Assembly (NCBI GenBank): GCA_905331475.1
Contig: CAJNYU010001031.1
Coordinates: forward strand, 1-64,000
Length of the DNA: 64,000 bases
Reading direction: 5' to 3'
Source: Rotaria socialis
Taxonomy: Eukaryota > Rotifera > Eurotatoria > Philodinida > Philodinidae
Shown: one piece after another, positions 36,939-51,600 of the stretch
Numbering within the stretch: the stretch's first letter is position 1
Layout: each line of letters begins with the position of its first letter
Notes under the pieces: generated by a model
Databases searched by the model: none
Told to the model about the DNA's origin: nothing
The model's input: only the letters and a program-made list of their open reading frames with translations
Program-made: the position numbers and the translations under genes

Positions 36939-38814
36939 ATGCACTATTTCAAAAGTAATGGACCATTACAGACGACCAACACTAGAAGTCTTTTGATTCT
37001 TTTTGCGTTCGTCGTGGTTTTTGCACTTGGTTATCTTCTCGGTTCAGGTTTGAGTGATTCAAAGAATAAAATTCATCTTCTATTTTCGTCAAACATACAA
37101 TTAAACCAAAACTTATCGCGAAAACCTCAACAATCGATAAATCCACGTTATCCTGGATATAATCTCACGCACCTCTGGTCAATGCGTTTAGCTGATGAAA
37201 ATTATTTTCGTCTAGCAAAGCTTCTACCTTGCCGTACTGTAGAGTATTCTGGTGGACCGAAAATTGATAAAATTGATACATGTAATCATTCAGCAGAAAA
37301 TGAATATTCGATACAAAATACACTAGAAGCGCAATCTTGGCTTTACAAACATCAGCATCCGATAAACTGTACGGATAAACGTTTCGCTATTATTCAAAAT
37401 TATGCTTGGTCCGGTTTTGGATCCACTGTTCATCAAATTGTATGGGCATTTGGTATGGCATTAGCAGATAATAGAATTGCTGTGTATCAAGTTCCAGGAA
37501 ATTGGGTAAAATATATATTGCTTATATTTCAATAGAACCTAAATAATAATCTAGTCAATCTATGGAGTTCAAAAAGTCCTGTTGCTCATATACTTCACGG
37601 ATCTTGAGATAATTTATACAGTTTTATAGGCTGACTAAAAAATAATGCACAGTATGAAATCTAGTAGTTTGTTGAAAAAGATTTTCATGAAATGCGATGC
37701 AAACTGGGTAGCTATTAGTCAGAAAAACTTGTGATAACTGCCCGATTTATTAAGGGAATTCTTAGTAGGATATTCAATTACGATTATTTGATATACTAAT
37801 AGCAGGCACCCTACCAATCACTTACTAAGTATTTAGAAAGCGAGTACTTTCAACGTAGTGCATTCATTAATTATTCAAAATTTTGAGTTTATTTTTACAC
37901 TAGTAAATAAAATATTCTAACTTAGTTTCATCGAGTAAATTAGACTAGACGAAGAAAAATTTATACTATGTAGGATTTCCTAATTACTTATAAAAATGAG
38001 TATTCCAATACTCGAATCAGTACTAGAAGTTGACCATAAAATAACGACTAATTCTTAATACTTAATTTAATTTTAGCTGTATGGATCTTGTACATCAAGT
38101 ACTCCAGATTGTGTTTTTCTTCCCATAACTAATTGTTCAATTCCATCTAAAGGCGCTGCTACTCAAATAATTCAAATTAATGCTAATCGAGGTCATTGGC
38201 CTACACCTATTCTGCCATTTATATTTCAAAATCGAACTTTTAATTGGTATCGCACCCAATTATTATTTTATTTAATGCGATTTAAACCTGAAACATTAAC
38301 TCATATACAGAATGTCATATCACAACAGTTTACGCCACCCTCAATTGATCTTCATCATCCATATATTGCTTTATATGTGCGTCGATCAGATAAAGTTCGA
38401 AATCGAGAAATGTCTCAAGCGTATGCATTAAAACAATATTTTGATTTATTTGATGCAGATGCTCGCCGAGCGAATATATCGACAGTTTATATAAATTCAG
38501 AAGATGAACAAGTATTTAATGAATTTATTCAAATCAATAAAGAAAAACAAGGTTATTATAAATTAATAAGTATAAAACTGCAACGAAATGTTGTCTTTGC
38601 ATCATTAGTTCATATGGGAAGTGAACCACGGGGGAAAATTGTATTAGAATTTCTTACTGATTTATTTATTGAAGCAAATGCAGATTTACATGCTGGTACA
38701 TTAACATCGAATTGGTGTCGATTGGTTGATGAATTACGACTAGTATTGGGAAAAACAATACCTTTCTATACACCTGAAAATAGATATTTGATGGATATGC
38801 GACGACGAAAATGA
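36939..38814 (+). CDS. GT23 (FUT8-like) fucosyltransferase-type glycosyltransferase, 434 aa
   Basis: Two exons, 36939-37505 and 38077-38814, with a 571-nt phase-0 intron. A single membrane anchor near the N-terminus (LLILFAFVVVFALGYLLGSG, about 20-40) followed by a Ser/Asn-rich stem gives a type II Golgi topology. The catalytic part includes WSGFGSTVHQIVWAFGMAL (about 155-173), paired cysteines around CTSSTPDC and NC, and YIALYVRRSDKV with R291 and R292 at the position of the GDP-fucose-binding arginines of FUT8. Near the end GTLTSNWCRLVDELR matches the conserved (F/L)-(S/T)-S-x-x-C-R block. The predicted reaction is transfer of fucose from GDP-fucose, perhaps alpha-1,6 to an N-glycan core; it is shorter than FUT8 (no SH3 tail), so acceptor use is uncertain. 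AATAAA near 38979 may end the transcript. Confidence 0.7.
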
Positions 38815-41785
38815 AAAAAATGAAGCATTCTACTTTAGCTGCGAAATTCAGTAATGCAAAATCGTGATAAATATCGAATGTGTATTATTATTAGGCTTGA
38901 ATGAATATACGAGCGCATTTTTCCATTTTTTTCAATTCGAAAACTTTACCTTTGTGTAAAAAGTCGCTTTTAGTATTGTAATAAACTATTTGTTGTTAGA
39001 TTTCAATTAGAAGCAATTGACGATAACATAGAGAGTATAAAATTAACTATCCATAGTAAAAGTGCTAAACAACCTTATTGTAAGGAAACGTGGAAAGAGA
39101 TCTTCCATCTTTTTACTCAACCGAAAATATTCCGTTTCAATAATGTGTTTCTAAATTTGTGTGAACATCTGACAGCACATTGAAGTCTGTTGCAGATGTT
39201 ACAGATATCCATAAAAAGTTTCCTTTTTGTTTTAAAATAATGATGAGAATAGTGTTGCCATGTGTTGACACTCGACAGGCACAAAGTAACTTTTAAAAAG
39301 CGACACAAAGGGCAGAAAATATATTTTTGATACTAAAACAGCTTCTGAACTTAAACTTGATGAATTCAGGTGAAAATTTCAGATTAACCTATAATATCTA
39401 TTTCATAGAAATGTGCAGAAAGATATCTAAATAAATACCAAGATAGAACTGTCGGATATATTTTCTCTCTGATCATTTTGATTTTCTAAAAATATCAAAT
39501 CTATGAATGTTGTGCAAGTTGGCACGACTAAAATATGTATCTGTTACAGATAGAATATTTTGTCTTTGAGTATTTTTGCATTCGGTTTCCAAACAGAAAA
39601 TGAGTCTATCCGATCACTGATATTTATACAGACATCCAAACCCACATCAGGATATGCTAGAAAGAAATTTATCAAAAAAGAGGGAATAATATAGGTTTTC
39701 GACTTCTCTTAATCAGTAAAAACCAACAATGGTTTTAATCTTCCATTGGAATAAAGAGAAGTCATGAATACCATGAGATTTCAGTAGTAGTTTTCGTTCA
39801 CTATTTCGAAGAAATTATTTACCATAATATAACAAATTTTCTCAGAGATACAATTTGATATGATATTTGAAGAAAGCAGCAGATGTGGCAACATTAGTTA
39901 GAATAACAATAATAATAATAATAATAATAGGCGAACAAAAAAAAGACATTCTTTCTATATCATAGTCAATTGTTCTTGAAATAAATATAAGAAAATTTTC
40001 ATATAACATATTGTGCTAATGTTTCTTATTTTAATTTAGTGAAACCAATCAGAATCTTCTTATACGAAAAAAAAATCATATCACTATTCTAGTACTTTTT
40101 TTTAAAGATCTTCAGCAAAATAGCTTGACTTCTTGTATCTATTCTTGCATGTCAACTTATTGAGTGTATCATATCCATTTAGAATTCTGCTCATTTTGAC
40201 TACATCCGTGTTGATTAAGTAACATACATCACACAGAATGTAGAATTTTATGTATTCAAAGTTTTATTAAACAGTCTGTAATTATGTTTAGAAAAATGCG
40301 CTGATTCGATGTAAAAGGAAACCAAATGTTAAATTGCAGGTTTATTTAATTATGAACTAGAATTGTTAATGATTAATGAATACACTCAATGTTAAAACAA
40401 TATCCGCATCATTTTGTTTGCACTAAATTATCAAAACCTCGATGAATTTCTTCATATTTATGTATGATTATTGTATCATTTTCATTTCATTAATTTCTAT
40501 TGCATAATCAGATGCTAATAAAATATCGATTTTCAACGAACAGTTAGCTTAATTTTATTCTATATGCACTATTATTTTGAATTGCTGTATCACATGCAGT
40601 ACCCAGCATAACAGCTAAAATTCTAAACTATTATATCGATGCTCTATATTGTAAATGATTTAATTCGTCCATATTTCACTAGTAACAGCCTTTTTTTACT
40701 ATTCTCGTCATTTAGTTATCAGTAAAAACTTTTATCCATATAGATGCTAATTATATTGAAATATTATTGATCAAGAAAAGGTAGATGACTTTACTTCCAC
40801 CGCTCCCTAAGATAAGTTGTTGATCAATATTGCTTAAAATATAGATCATCAAAGAATTTTTATCAAATTTTCTTCAATTTCAAAGCTAGTATAACAATCT
40901 ACTGTAACATCAACAGGATATGTAATTACTTATCGAAGAATTACATTCATTTCTCGATCATACATTCGTGATTTTTGTTTTTTGATTAAATAATTGCACA
41001 TACATCGAAAAGGTGAATATAGATCTTATTAGTCAAATATTTTGCACGTCGATACTTGCTTAATGACAAAAAATAATGTACTGAAGCATTGTCGATTAAT
41101 GTTACCAATATATTACAAAAAGAGATGTTTGCAATAGAAAATAAAGCAAAACTCTTACGAGTGTTCTTTTAGATTAAATCACGATAGAGCAGATAATCAA
41201 ACATTAAAATAATAGCCTACTAGTAGTTATATTTATTCAAACTAACTATATATCAGAAAAGCTATATTGAAATAAAAGAAGTAAAAGTGAAGAAAAAATA
41301 CTTCAGACTAATCGATTTGTCTTCGAAATACAAAAGAAAAGCACAGTACAATGATTAATATAATTCATCTAGGTCCAAAAATTGATTTGCTTCCGTTTGA
41401 ATTGTGATATGATTTGATACCTTTTCGCATGTACATCTATCGTCGATTGGTACATCTCTAAGTACTTGCAAAATATGTCGACCACAACCTAAAGAGAATA
41501 ACCATGTAAATATCTAAGAAATTCCACTGGCTATAATATTTTCTAATACTCATATTTTATTTTTCAAGGAAAATAGTCAGTGTTTGTTGTAAGTTCAGAT
41601 TCTTTTAGTCTTTCCATGTCAACTACTCTTTTCATATATCAATAAAAGATTTAGACTAGTCTAGAATTTTCTAAGATTTCCTAGACATTTCAACCTCTAA
41701 AATAGTTAAGTGAATATTCTAAGTAGAGTTTTCGAATTTTTTATACATCAAAAAAATGACATTCAAGATGTTAAGGAATATATAT
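38815..41785. other. Intergenic, nothing but simple repeats
   Basis: Three kb of AT-rich DNA without recognisable genes; (AAT)n run at 39906-39930. Confidence 0.5.
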
Positions 41786-42375
41786 GTCGTAGGATAGATT
41801 AAAATCCAGTACAGTTTTAAATCGAACTAGGACAGATTAAAATTTTAATTTTTCCTAGTTCAGATTAAAATTTTAAAGTGAACTAGTTGACTTCGAAATG
41901 CATTTTAATCTCAACTAGTTGACTTTAAAATTTTGATCTGAACTAGGACACATTAAAATGTTTAGTCAAATTATCCGTGGCTGGCTGGTTGAAGATACGC
42001 GTTGGGGTGACGACAAGGGTCTATGGTGAATGATGATGAGTGAAGATGGAACTATTACCCGCGTCCTCGCGCTCGCCTTCACTTTCACCTATTATCCATC
42101 CAAATGTGTATATTTCAATCTGAACTAGTTCAAATCAAAATATTTTAATCTGTCCTGGTTCAGATCAAAATATTTGAAACTGTTCTAGTTCAGTTTAAAA
42201 TATTTTGATTTTTCCTAGTTCAGATCAAAATTTTAAAGTCAACTAGTTGAGATTAAAATGCATTTCGAAGTCAACTAGTTCACTTTAAAATTTTAATCTG
42301 AACTAGGAAAAATTAAAATTTTAATCTGTCCTAGTTCGATTTAAAACTGTACTGGATTTTAATCTATCCTACGAC
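41786..42375. mobile_element. Foldback element with perfect 163-bp inverted repeats
   Basis: Arms 41786-41948 and 42213-42375 are exact reverse complements by eye, starting GTCGTAGGATAGATTAAAAT. The arms are built of repeated words (GATTAAAATTTTAA, GAACTAGG, AACTAGTTGAC). The element is inserted in an (AT)n stretch, so an ATATATAT or TA duplication cannot be distinguished. The 264-bp centre continues the word pattern and contains a GC-rich unique core at about 41975-42090. Non-autonomous DNA transposon; perfect arms suggest a young insertion. Confidence 0.88.
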
Positions 42376-43482
42376 ATATATATATACTAGCACATGAAGA
42401 TTGGTTGCAGACATAATTGATACGTAACACAGACTTAGTTGTTATTTAAATCACTTTTTCAATAGAATACTGATTTTCATTCATGAGAAATGTATTATGA
42501 AGTAGAGAAATCACCAACGCATAGAAAGATGCTGAAGAAAAACGTGAAATACTAGTAGGAAAAGAATTAATCCTGGTGGTTCATAATTGAAAACGTAAAT
42601 AAGACTGGCTTCTAGAAATGTTTCTCTTTCTTGTTTCTTATTAGAATAATGAAGGTAGAAAAGATATGCGAGTCTCATAGTTAAGTTTCCATATATATAT
42701 ATATAGCTGCCTTGATGATAGTTTAGTTGCAAAGAGGAACATTTAAGAAATATTCCGACAATATATCTCACCTTGCCATGTTATTAAGCCACATTGATCA
42801 CAAATAACTTTCATACACATTACTAACTGGCAAACCGATGATCGTATAATAAAGATTTAGATTCTAGAAGATAATCAGTAAATGTTTGAGTAACTAGAGC
42901 AATATTTATACTAGACGCTCACGTTGTCAAGGTTTTGCAATATTTTTCTTGTTTACCAATTTATGAAGACAACATGGCTTTGCCATTGAATTGATTCTTT
43001 AGACCATAGTCTTTCATTCAAGGAGAATAAACATGTCCTTGCATATTAAAATATTCTTTTGTTCTCAATTAGCTATTGTTTGTTTGTCTCCGTTTAGCCT
43101 TTTAACGTTTACATTCAACGCTTGAATCATCGACTAATATGAAGCATAGATTTACAAGAATGAATATCTTTTTGAATGTCACTTAATTTATGAGTCGATC
43201 AAGTAATTTCGACATCGTGAATTAAAGATGATTTTGAAATATTACTAGCAAACAACTCTTGCAAGCATATTTTATGTACTAAAAATGATCATTTCATCTG
43301 AAATAATATAAGTAATTTATTAAAGATTCGTACAATTATGCGATTTCAACATTCGAATAAAATCGTTGAATGAAATTCACATCAATATTAACAGCAAATC
43401 AGTTTCAATAACAAGGTTAAAAAGGATTTGTTTTTTTTTTGAAGATAAAAACATAAAGCAATAACCATCACAAAACCGAAAG
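42376..43482. other. Intergenic, nothing seen
   Basis: AT-rich region downstream of the anoctamin gene; no coding resemblance. Confidence 0.5.
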
Positions 43483-46400
43483 TCATCCTGTATCTTGCGG
43501 TAATACTTTTATTCGAATTGATTTGATTCGTTTTATTTTTCGTTGTACCGGAGAACTAACATCGTCGTTAGCAGGAGATGAAGTATGCTTTTTTGAAACA
43601 TCGTCCCTATTTGATGTCCGATGAGAATAGTTGCTTCTATGTTTTTCTTCATTTTCCTTATTATTCCATCGTTCATTTTGCTCCATATAGAGTTCATGAG
43701 CAATTTTAACTTGAATATCTTTCGGTACATCTGGTATCATCCATTGTATTAAATAAATAGTAAAAAAAACAGTATGTTCGAATACAATCATGAATGCAAG
43801 TCGAGCAGCAGCTACATTCCAATACATCGATGTATGAGCATAGTATGGACCAGTTGATTCACGAAAATCTCGATAACTATCATAAAGAGACAATACAATT
43901 ATCAAAAATGAATTGATTTTACCGGCAATATGTTAGGTTAGTTGGTACAGCTGATGTCATTGTTCCCGTTTGATTATAATCCGATATAGAAAAAGATGCA
44001 AGTGTCCAATTAACATAACCAGTCAAACTGCCTCCTGTTGATACCAAAGAACGATAGGCAACTCTTGGAATAAATTCCGATGACCAAGCAATTACTGCAG
44101 CCTATATATCCATAGTTAACAATTTATAAATATAAATTCTAATTATCGTTTCAATGGATATTTACATTAGTTACTACAGCTAAATAGGATACACCTACAA
44201 TGACATCTTCCCAAATTCCGATATCAGATGCTCTAAATGGAATGGCTCGTTTAAATTTGGATAAAAACTTCCATGCATCCAAACGTATTCCGATTATATT
44301 ATTAAGCAATGCAAACAATGGTGCTAATCTACAGGATACAACAGACAAGTGAAATTGAAATTATATAATTAAATTAAAAGTAAAAATGTTATTACTGCAA
44401 TGCTTCGAATTTAAAATGTCTAACACGTCACAGCTACTACTGTTAATAGTATGAGGATGTCAATATCAGATAATCATTTTTCACCATTGTTCTAATTAAA
44501 AACTCCACTATTATGATAAGGAAATTAATCTATATGCTGCGATAAGACCTCATGCATTACACTTTTTCATTGCACACTAGCGACACCTGATATGGGCTTG
44601 ATCGTGTAAAAATGAGACATAACTCTACGACATATAGTTTTATAGGTTGCATCCTATTCTGTTTCACCAAAATGGTAAAAAACTTGACTTACGGAAAAGC
44701 CACCACAAATAAAGTAACAAAACCAAATTGAATAACTAATTGAATGAAATGTTTCTAGTTACAATTGAATTTTACATTCAACATATACATTAGTAACTCA
44801 CCTAATTCAAGATATTCATCTAGTAATGTGGTTGACTGGAAATCTTCTAATTCTTTATCTTTTTCCCATTGCTGCCTGGGTTGTTGGTGACTACGAGTGC
44901 AACATGCACGTATTAAACTTCTCCATGTTGCCAGAAAGAATTCTACTAAAAGACTTGCAAACTGTTTACCAGCCATGACTATATTTAAAATCAATAAATT
45001 AGATTTTCTTCAATTAATTCTATTTATTGATTCTTACTTATAAAAAATTGAATAGAAAGTTCAACGAAGCAACCAGCAGGATTACACTAGAGAATAGACG
45101 AATAAGTTTTGGAAACATATACCAAATGGATGATTGAGAATGCAAAAAAAGAAAACTCGAGTTCTAACCTGCTCTGTAAAGTTTCCTGAACTTGGTTCAC
45201 CATATGTTGATGGATAGCCATCAAATCTAAATTGAATTATTATAAGAATGTTTCTATGTTCTTTTTATCCTTACTTTCCTTTAAAGAAAGCTATGTAAAA
45301 TAATGTAGAATAAAAATTAGCAAATTGAAATAGATATATTTTTATCGTTAATGAATTATCGTATCTCGTTTGATATTTATGACGTTCTATTAAACAATTA
45401 TAATTAAACATCAAGAAATGAAAATTTCTTACCAAGATCAGTTAGTTTTCCAGCAATCCAATAATAGAATTCAGATAATAGAATTGAAAAAATAAGATTC
45501 ATAATAGCACTGGTTATAGTTATTAAAATGGCTGAATACGTATTAACCGATGTATTTTGAAAAATATAACCCATTTGAACGCGATACACAATTGTAGCAA
45601 AGAGCGTTGCACATATGAATCCAACCTTAATCATCGATTATCTTAGATTTTCATGAACAAAATAAAGTGCGAAATCTTAATTACTGTAACTAAAAGAGCC
45701 AGAGCTGCAACTAAAAAGTATGGTATTCGTGTGCGCATTTCTATATGTGCCTCTTTCATCTAAATATATTATATATACATATCTTAATTTTAGTTGATGA
45801 CTATTGCATACAAGAACATTACCCCTGTTACAGGATTGATACGTGATGATTTAGCTTTGTTGGCTTCATCTTCATATTCTGGTCGAATAGGTTCTAAGTT
45901 TTCTTCGAAATCAATCGAGTCCTTTAAAATATTTGAAAGAAAGAAATCTTTATTACATGATTATTCATTGAAATCGATCATTTACCCATTCGTACTGTAA
46001 AACTGCTTGGCGACGTTTCCAAAATTCAATGAACCATCTTGTTGAATATATATATATATATATATGAAAGGTCAAAAATAATTTAAAAAAAAACAAATTC
46101 TTTCTTTTCTCCATACCTTGCCCATAGAGACATCAATATAGCAAAAACAACTGTTGCTGTATTATCAAATACATACGAAATCTACAACAGTGTAAACATT
46201 ATCAACTGAAGAAAAAACATATATAAAATACTTTTGCGTAAAAACAACTATCGCTTAGTTTCCAAAATGGGCATAATTTATCACATGTTGGACACATATA
46301 GGTACTATCTCCAAAACTCCCACAGATGTCAGATCTAAATGTTTACTATAAAATAAAACTTTTAAGAGACAATAATTTTACGTTGGTTGATCAGTAGCAA

Positions 46401-48649
46401 AAGTAGCTACACCATAAATAAATATAATAAAACCAACTATAGAAGGTAGAATAAGCATTTGATTATAAAAACCAGTAAGTGCAAAATAAAAAGCGATTTT
46501 TTCTCCCATATAAGAACGAATTAATGATAACGGTTGAAATTTAAAAAATTTACGCATTGTTGCCCAATATCTTTTCAATTTCTACAATGAACTAAAAATT
46601 TTATCAAATCAAATTAAGATTAATTCAAATTTACTTCTCTATCAGTCAAATTAGAATCATCAACATCGGAGAGATCATCGCCTAAACGCTTGAGGAAAAT
46701 AAAAATAAAAGACACAAAATCAATTATGAAAAAACAAAATTTCATAATTTACCTCATGTAACGGGAAGGAATAATTATATATTTTCTTAGTTATCAATCG
46801 AGAAATCCCTGAAACATTATATAAAATGAACTGATCAATAACCAAAAAATAGTTTTGCTAAAATAAAGTATCATTAAAAATGATAAATGAATAAAGAGTT
46901 TCATATAGTTAAATAAACAAACTTTTGAGATGAGACTTTCTTCGATAGATAGAACATATTGAGATTCAAGAAAGTGTATAATATTTTTTATCAATGAGTC
47001 TCTCTTTTCGAGTGCTGAATGTTGGATCCATTCCGATTTCGGTTGACATAAATGTAGACACAAAATTAGAATACTCAAAGATTTGATGTAAACTTTTTAT
47101 TAAGGAACAAAATTTTTGTGTTAATGATGCCTGTCAAAAATATTTACTGAAATAGAAAAATTTTAATCTTTCGATAATGTTTTTTTTTTAAATCATACAT
47201 TCTTATCTAATTCTCCAATATTCTACTGTTTTTGACAATGTAGTATTTTGCGATGGATAAATCTGTACAGAATAATACTTTTGCCTTGTTATATAAAAAC
47301 TCAATAATGTTTTGCACACAAGATTTTAAAAATTCACTTTCTTATGAGACTTCTTTATGTTAATCAACAATTTAATTTATTGGGTCTAATTAATTACAAG
47401 AGAAATACTTTCAAAGTTAAGGCATCGTATAATTTGTCTTGTAATGATTATTCGTGTTGAATAAAGAAAGTCTCATCATGAAAAAGTTTTCAACAAATAG
47501 AACTAATCTCTCATAGTTTATTTCTAATTTCACACGGATATTTCCATAGATGTGATTAAACTTGGATTTTACTGATAGAATTCGATGAACTATTATTTTA
47601 TCATCTGATTCATTTTTATAGACTCAACAACTCTACTGTATTCGTAACTGTCGTTTGTCTTCAGTGGCAAACAACAGAATGTTCGTTTGTTTTTCATCAA
47701 CTTTTGAAAATTTTTTAAAATCTTCTAAATTTTTTACATTTTCATGAAAAACGTTTTTTTTCAATTCTTACCGGGTCTTTTTAGACCAGTTTCTAATCCA
47801 ACTACCGTATTCAAAGCTAAAAATTAAAAACTTAATTACACAGAAAAATTTTAAAATTAAATAACCTGGTCGTTGATTTACTGGTACTAGTTGATTATGA
47901 TCCTCATCATCGTCAAAATGAGCTCTTGACAGTAGTTCATATGTTAATAAACTTCGTTCAGTCGGCGTAAAATATAAATCTTTAGAGCCACGTAACCCTT
48001 CAAATAAAGGCTCAAATCTTTTTATATTTGATGAATAATAGACTGCTGTATAATAATCAATATCATCTTTTACTAATGCTGCATCAAGGCAAAATGGTTT
48101 TTTAAACCAATTAGTAAACCGATACCAGTATGATTCCGTGTTTGCTGAAGAATTATTTCTTTGTGTATATATTTTCTAAAGAAATTAAAATTGAAAATCA
48201 AACGAAAGTAAATTTAGTTTATTATCTTACCTCAACTGGTAATTTCATTCTTATTTTTTCTGCAGTCGATAAAAGAACTTTAAATGGTATATGAATTTTA
48301 ACATATACAGATTCATCAATAGTCGATTTCTATTATTACAAAAAAAAATGAAAATTTATCTTATTTTAGATATTTTGTTTCTACATACCACATGCTCAAG
48401 TTCAAGACCGTGTACATCTTGAAGATAATGTTCAAAGCTTTCTCTTTGTCGATCTCGAATCGTTGCAAAAATGCCATTATTATTTTCAGTATCTTTATGA
48501 TCTTTTTTTTTATTATTGTAAACAAGAATAAAATCAATTGGTGAATTATCGGTCTGAGGGTCAGATGAAAATAAAGTAGATTTGCGTCGTTCATTTCTTT
48601 TCATTTGAGCGGAAGTTTTGTAGGCATTTTGAGAACCAGTAGCCATCAT
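43483..48649 (-). CDS. Anoctamin (TMEM16 family), 928 aa
   Basis: Twenty-one exons on the minus strand: 48389-48649, 48231-48329, 47866-48175, 47772-47816, 46753-46808, 46635-46688, 46382-46581, 46232-46334, 46117-46181, 45986-46037, 45823-45921, 45685-45759, 45433-45625, 45275-45386, 45169-45226, 45038-45086, 44802-44978, 44693-44735, 44166-44328, 43923-44101, 43483-43876; total 2787 nt, in frame. The N-terminal dimerisation domain is recognisable from PIDFILVY and [20 protein letters not shown]. The ten-helix core begins after [20 protein letters not shown]; later landmarks are [71 protein letters not shown] and NLTYCRYRDFR. It is a plasma-membrane or ER Ca2+-linked lipid scramblase or anion channel; the loops look closest to the ANO3-7 group. 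The tail is basic. The start ATG lies 2 nt behind TTTCTAG, so an upstream untranslated exon or spliced leader is possible. One Ca2+-site glutamate appears to be glycine (see findings). Confidence 0.92.
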
Positions 48650-51600
48650 CGCTAGAAATAGAAAATTATAGCAATAAATCCGACTCTTTCATTAAAAAAA
48701 ATATATTTGGCATACATTAAGCCATTAAACACGTTTTACTAGTGTTTATGATATAGGACTAATTCAAATTTTGTATTTATTAAGGAAGACACGCTTTCTT
48801 AGTGCAAACAGTAGCTTGTTTTTTCAAATCTCTCTATTTGAACTCAACAAAATAAAACAAATATTTTTTCCTTTTAAAGTATTGCGAAAAATTCTTTCTA
48901 CTCACCACGCTCTCCTGTCAGCGGCGCGAATCGAAATACACGTGGCATTGTACAATTATTTCGTTGATTTCATGCTTGCTTATCATCTGAAACTTAACTA
49001 GTGCGCTCGAAAAATTTACATCGAGGATCACTCTTAGCAACGATTAATAAAACCAAGCATTACATTTCTTCTTTTCAGCCAAAGTTATTTATTCTGAAAT
49101 AGTCATTATTCGTCTGATTCGTGAAATAAAACAATCAGATTGGCGATTTCAGTTGTTTACTTAATTTAATTATTTCTTCTTTTTCTGTGTAATCATTGCA
49201 TACTCAGTTTCCCAGCGACGATACTCAACAAAATAAAAAATTGTAATGGAATTGTGTTTTTTAAATATATATAAGAATATACGATGCACAAGTAATCGAG
49301 AAAACGTCGACGTATAGTGCGCTTATAATTATTTGAAGGATGCTGCCTCATGCTTCATTTTACTGAGCGATCGCGTCCTTTTTCGAATCATGTTAAATAA
49401 TTTATTAACTATCCCAATATCATAAAAAGAATGAAAACTATATCTTTATTAAATACACATCATAATCATCATTTTTATAATATCTATTAAAAAATATTGT
49501 CTACTTTCAACCTACAGATAAATTCAATTTGTTAAACATTGACATCGTTTGATCAAAAAAATTTGACTAAATCGATATTTTTGATTACGGTGCACAGGGT
49601 GGTATTTCGAGAACCAAAATTTTGATATATGTTGAATGAATATATGTGATGTGTCACGAAAATATTTTTGTCAACACGTGATCATCGATTAAGATCTATT
49701 AATCGGAAACTACCACATCCGATGAAATTTGTTAATAATGATTGTAGAATCAGCAAGCGCGAATCAACTAAGAATTTCAATATTAACTAATTAATAACTA
49801 GTTGTTAGCTCCGAACAACAAAGTGAAATATTATTAGAATCTTTTCTGATACACTATCAAAGGTAAACAATAAAGTTCAATTGACAATGACGATTACGAA
49901 CTATCAGTGGCTATGAAAAACGATTCACTCTGATTATGAATTTATTGTTATCAACAAAAACTATAAATAGTTCGTGAGAATGATCTAATCATAAATAAAT
50001 ATTGCTTCCATATTGATCTGAATAGGGTGTTAGTTTATATAGAAATGAAAAAATAAAACGATGCTTGAATAAAAACAATCATCATTTTCTTGTCCATGTC
50101 ATGAAAACAAGTTTTTGATTTATTATTACAAGAATACAATCAAATAGTTCTTCAGCAATTATATTTTTTCTATTTTGATCTGATTTAGAAAATCATAATA
50201 CTGAAAAATTGTATGCGAATGACGGACAAAAACAGAGATTACATGAAAATAAGTTACCAAATAAAATATATTGAAAATAATTAACAGGATGTTGCGTTAA
50301 AAGTCATGTATGAGCATAATTGAATAGTCACGAGTTCGATTAATCAGCTTGTAGACTCAAATAAAATATCAGAAAGAACTTGATGAATCACCATGCCGGC
50401 TGCAATACAAAATATTCAAAAAACTTTAATAAATTAAAGTGAGTCTTTTTCAAAAACAAACTATTGTTTTGCTACATAATGTTTCTTTTTAAAAAAATTG
50501 AAACTTTTCGCCTCTTTCTCTATTACTTGGTAGCTTCTGATATATGTATACGGTAAATTGTCTAAAGTTTTCAAGAACAGAATATTTCTTATTAGCTGAT
50601 CATCAAATCAAAGTTCAAAAATGTATTTACAAGAAAACAAAATGTAGAATTTGATATTTTTTTTACACAACTGTGCACTACATGAAACGTGTAAACTATA
50701 TTGAGAAAGCCCAAATTCGATCTGTTTCTTTATATTTTTTCAATAAAAGGATGATAAATAAAATAAATTGAATGAGAATCATACGCAAAATGAATTAGTT
50801 ATCTGTTGGTAATCGACCCGTTTTTTAACATCCTTCTCTCAATGAGATATAAGAGTCGCCATTTAATCAATTACTTTTGCATGACATGTTCTTTACGATA
50901 GAATCTAGAAAAACAAAATTGCAATTAAACTAAAAAGAGTTTTTGTCTTGCTTTTAAATATATTGAATGAAATTTATCGAAAATTACTATGAGCTATATT
51001 GCTATAAACGATTATAATAGAATTTTAAAGAAATATAAACATGTAGTAAGAAGAAAGTTGTTTGCATGTAAATCTCAAATTTATTTGTTCGAATCAAAAA
51101 ATAGAATACAAATAAAGCGAGTAATCTATTTGGCTTCCTTTTGTTAAAACTAACGCTATTATTGCCTAGAAAGAGATTTCCTTTCTAAGTTACACGTATG
51201 TTTGTGTGATCTCCTACTTGACTATTTTCAATATATAATAACTTTGTTATTTAGTATTAAGTGATATACATGTTGACTATAATGACCTTTGAAGAGTCTA
51301 GAATGCAAGGATCCTTCAAATCTTTTCTTTTCTATTTAGAACTAACCTATCGAACATGTTCTTAGTGAATTTCTTAAGAAATGTTTCACATGCAAATATT
51401 ATTATAGAATATAAGTGCTTTTCTTTAGAGAGAAAACTATCGTGTCATACTATTATTTCTCTCAAACAAAGCTAATAATAATTTAAACTATTTTCATCGC
51501 TTTCTGTGATCTGCTCATTCTTTTCTTCAATTAAAAACCATAATAAATATTTCAAAACTTTTAAAAAGAAACAAAAATACAATATTTTAGAAAGTTTCAC

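Noticed and set aside
42511-42771. Minus-strand open frame of 86 codons with a hydrophobic end
   Set aside because: Lies in intergenic DNA, low complexity, and cannot be joined in frame to the anoctamin gene.
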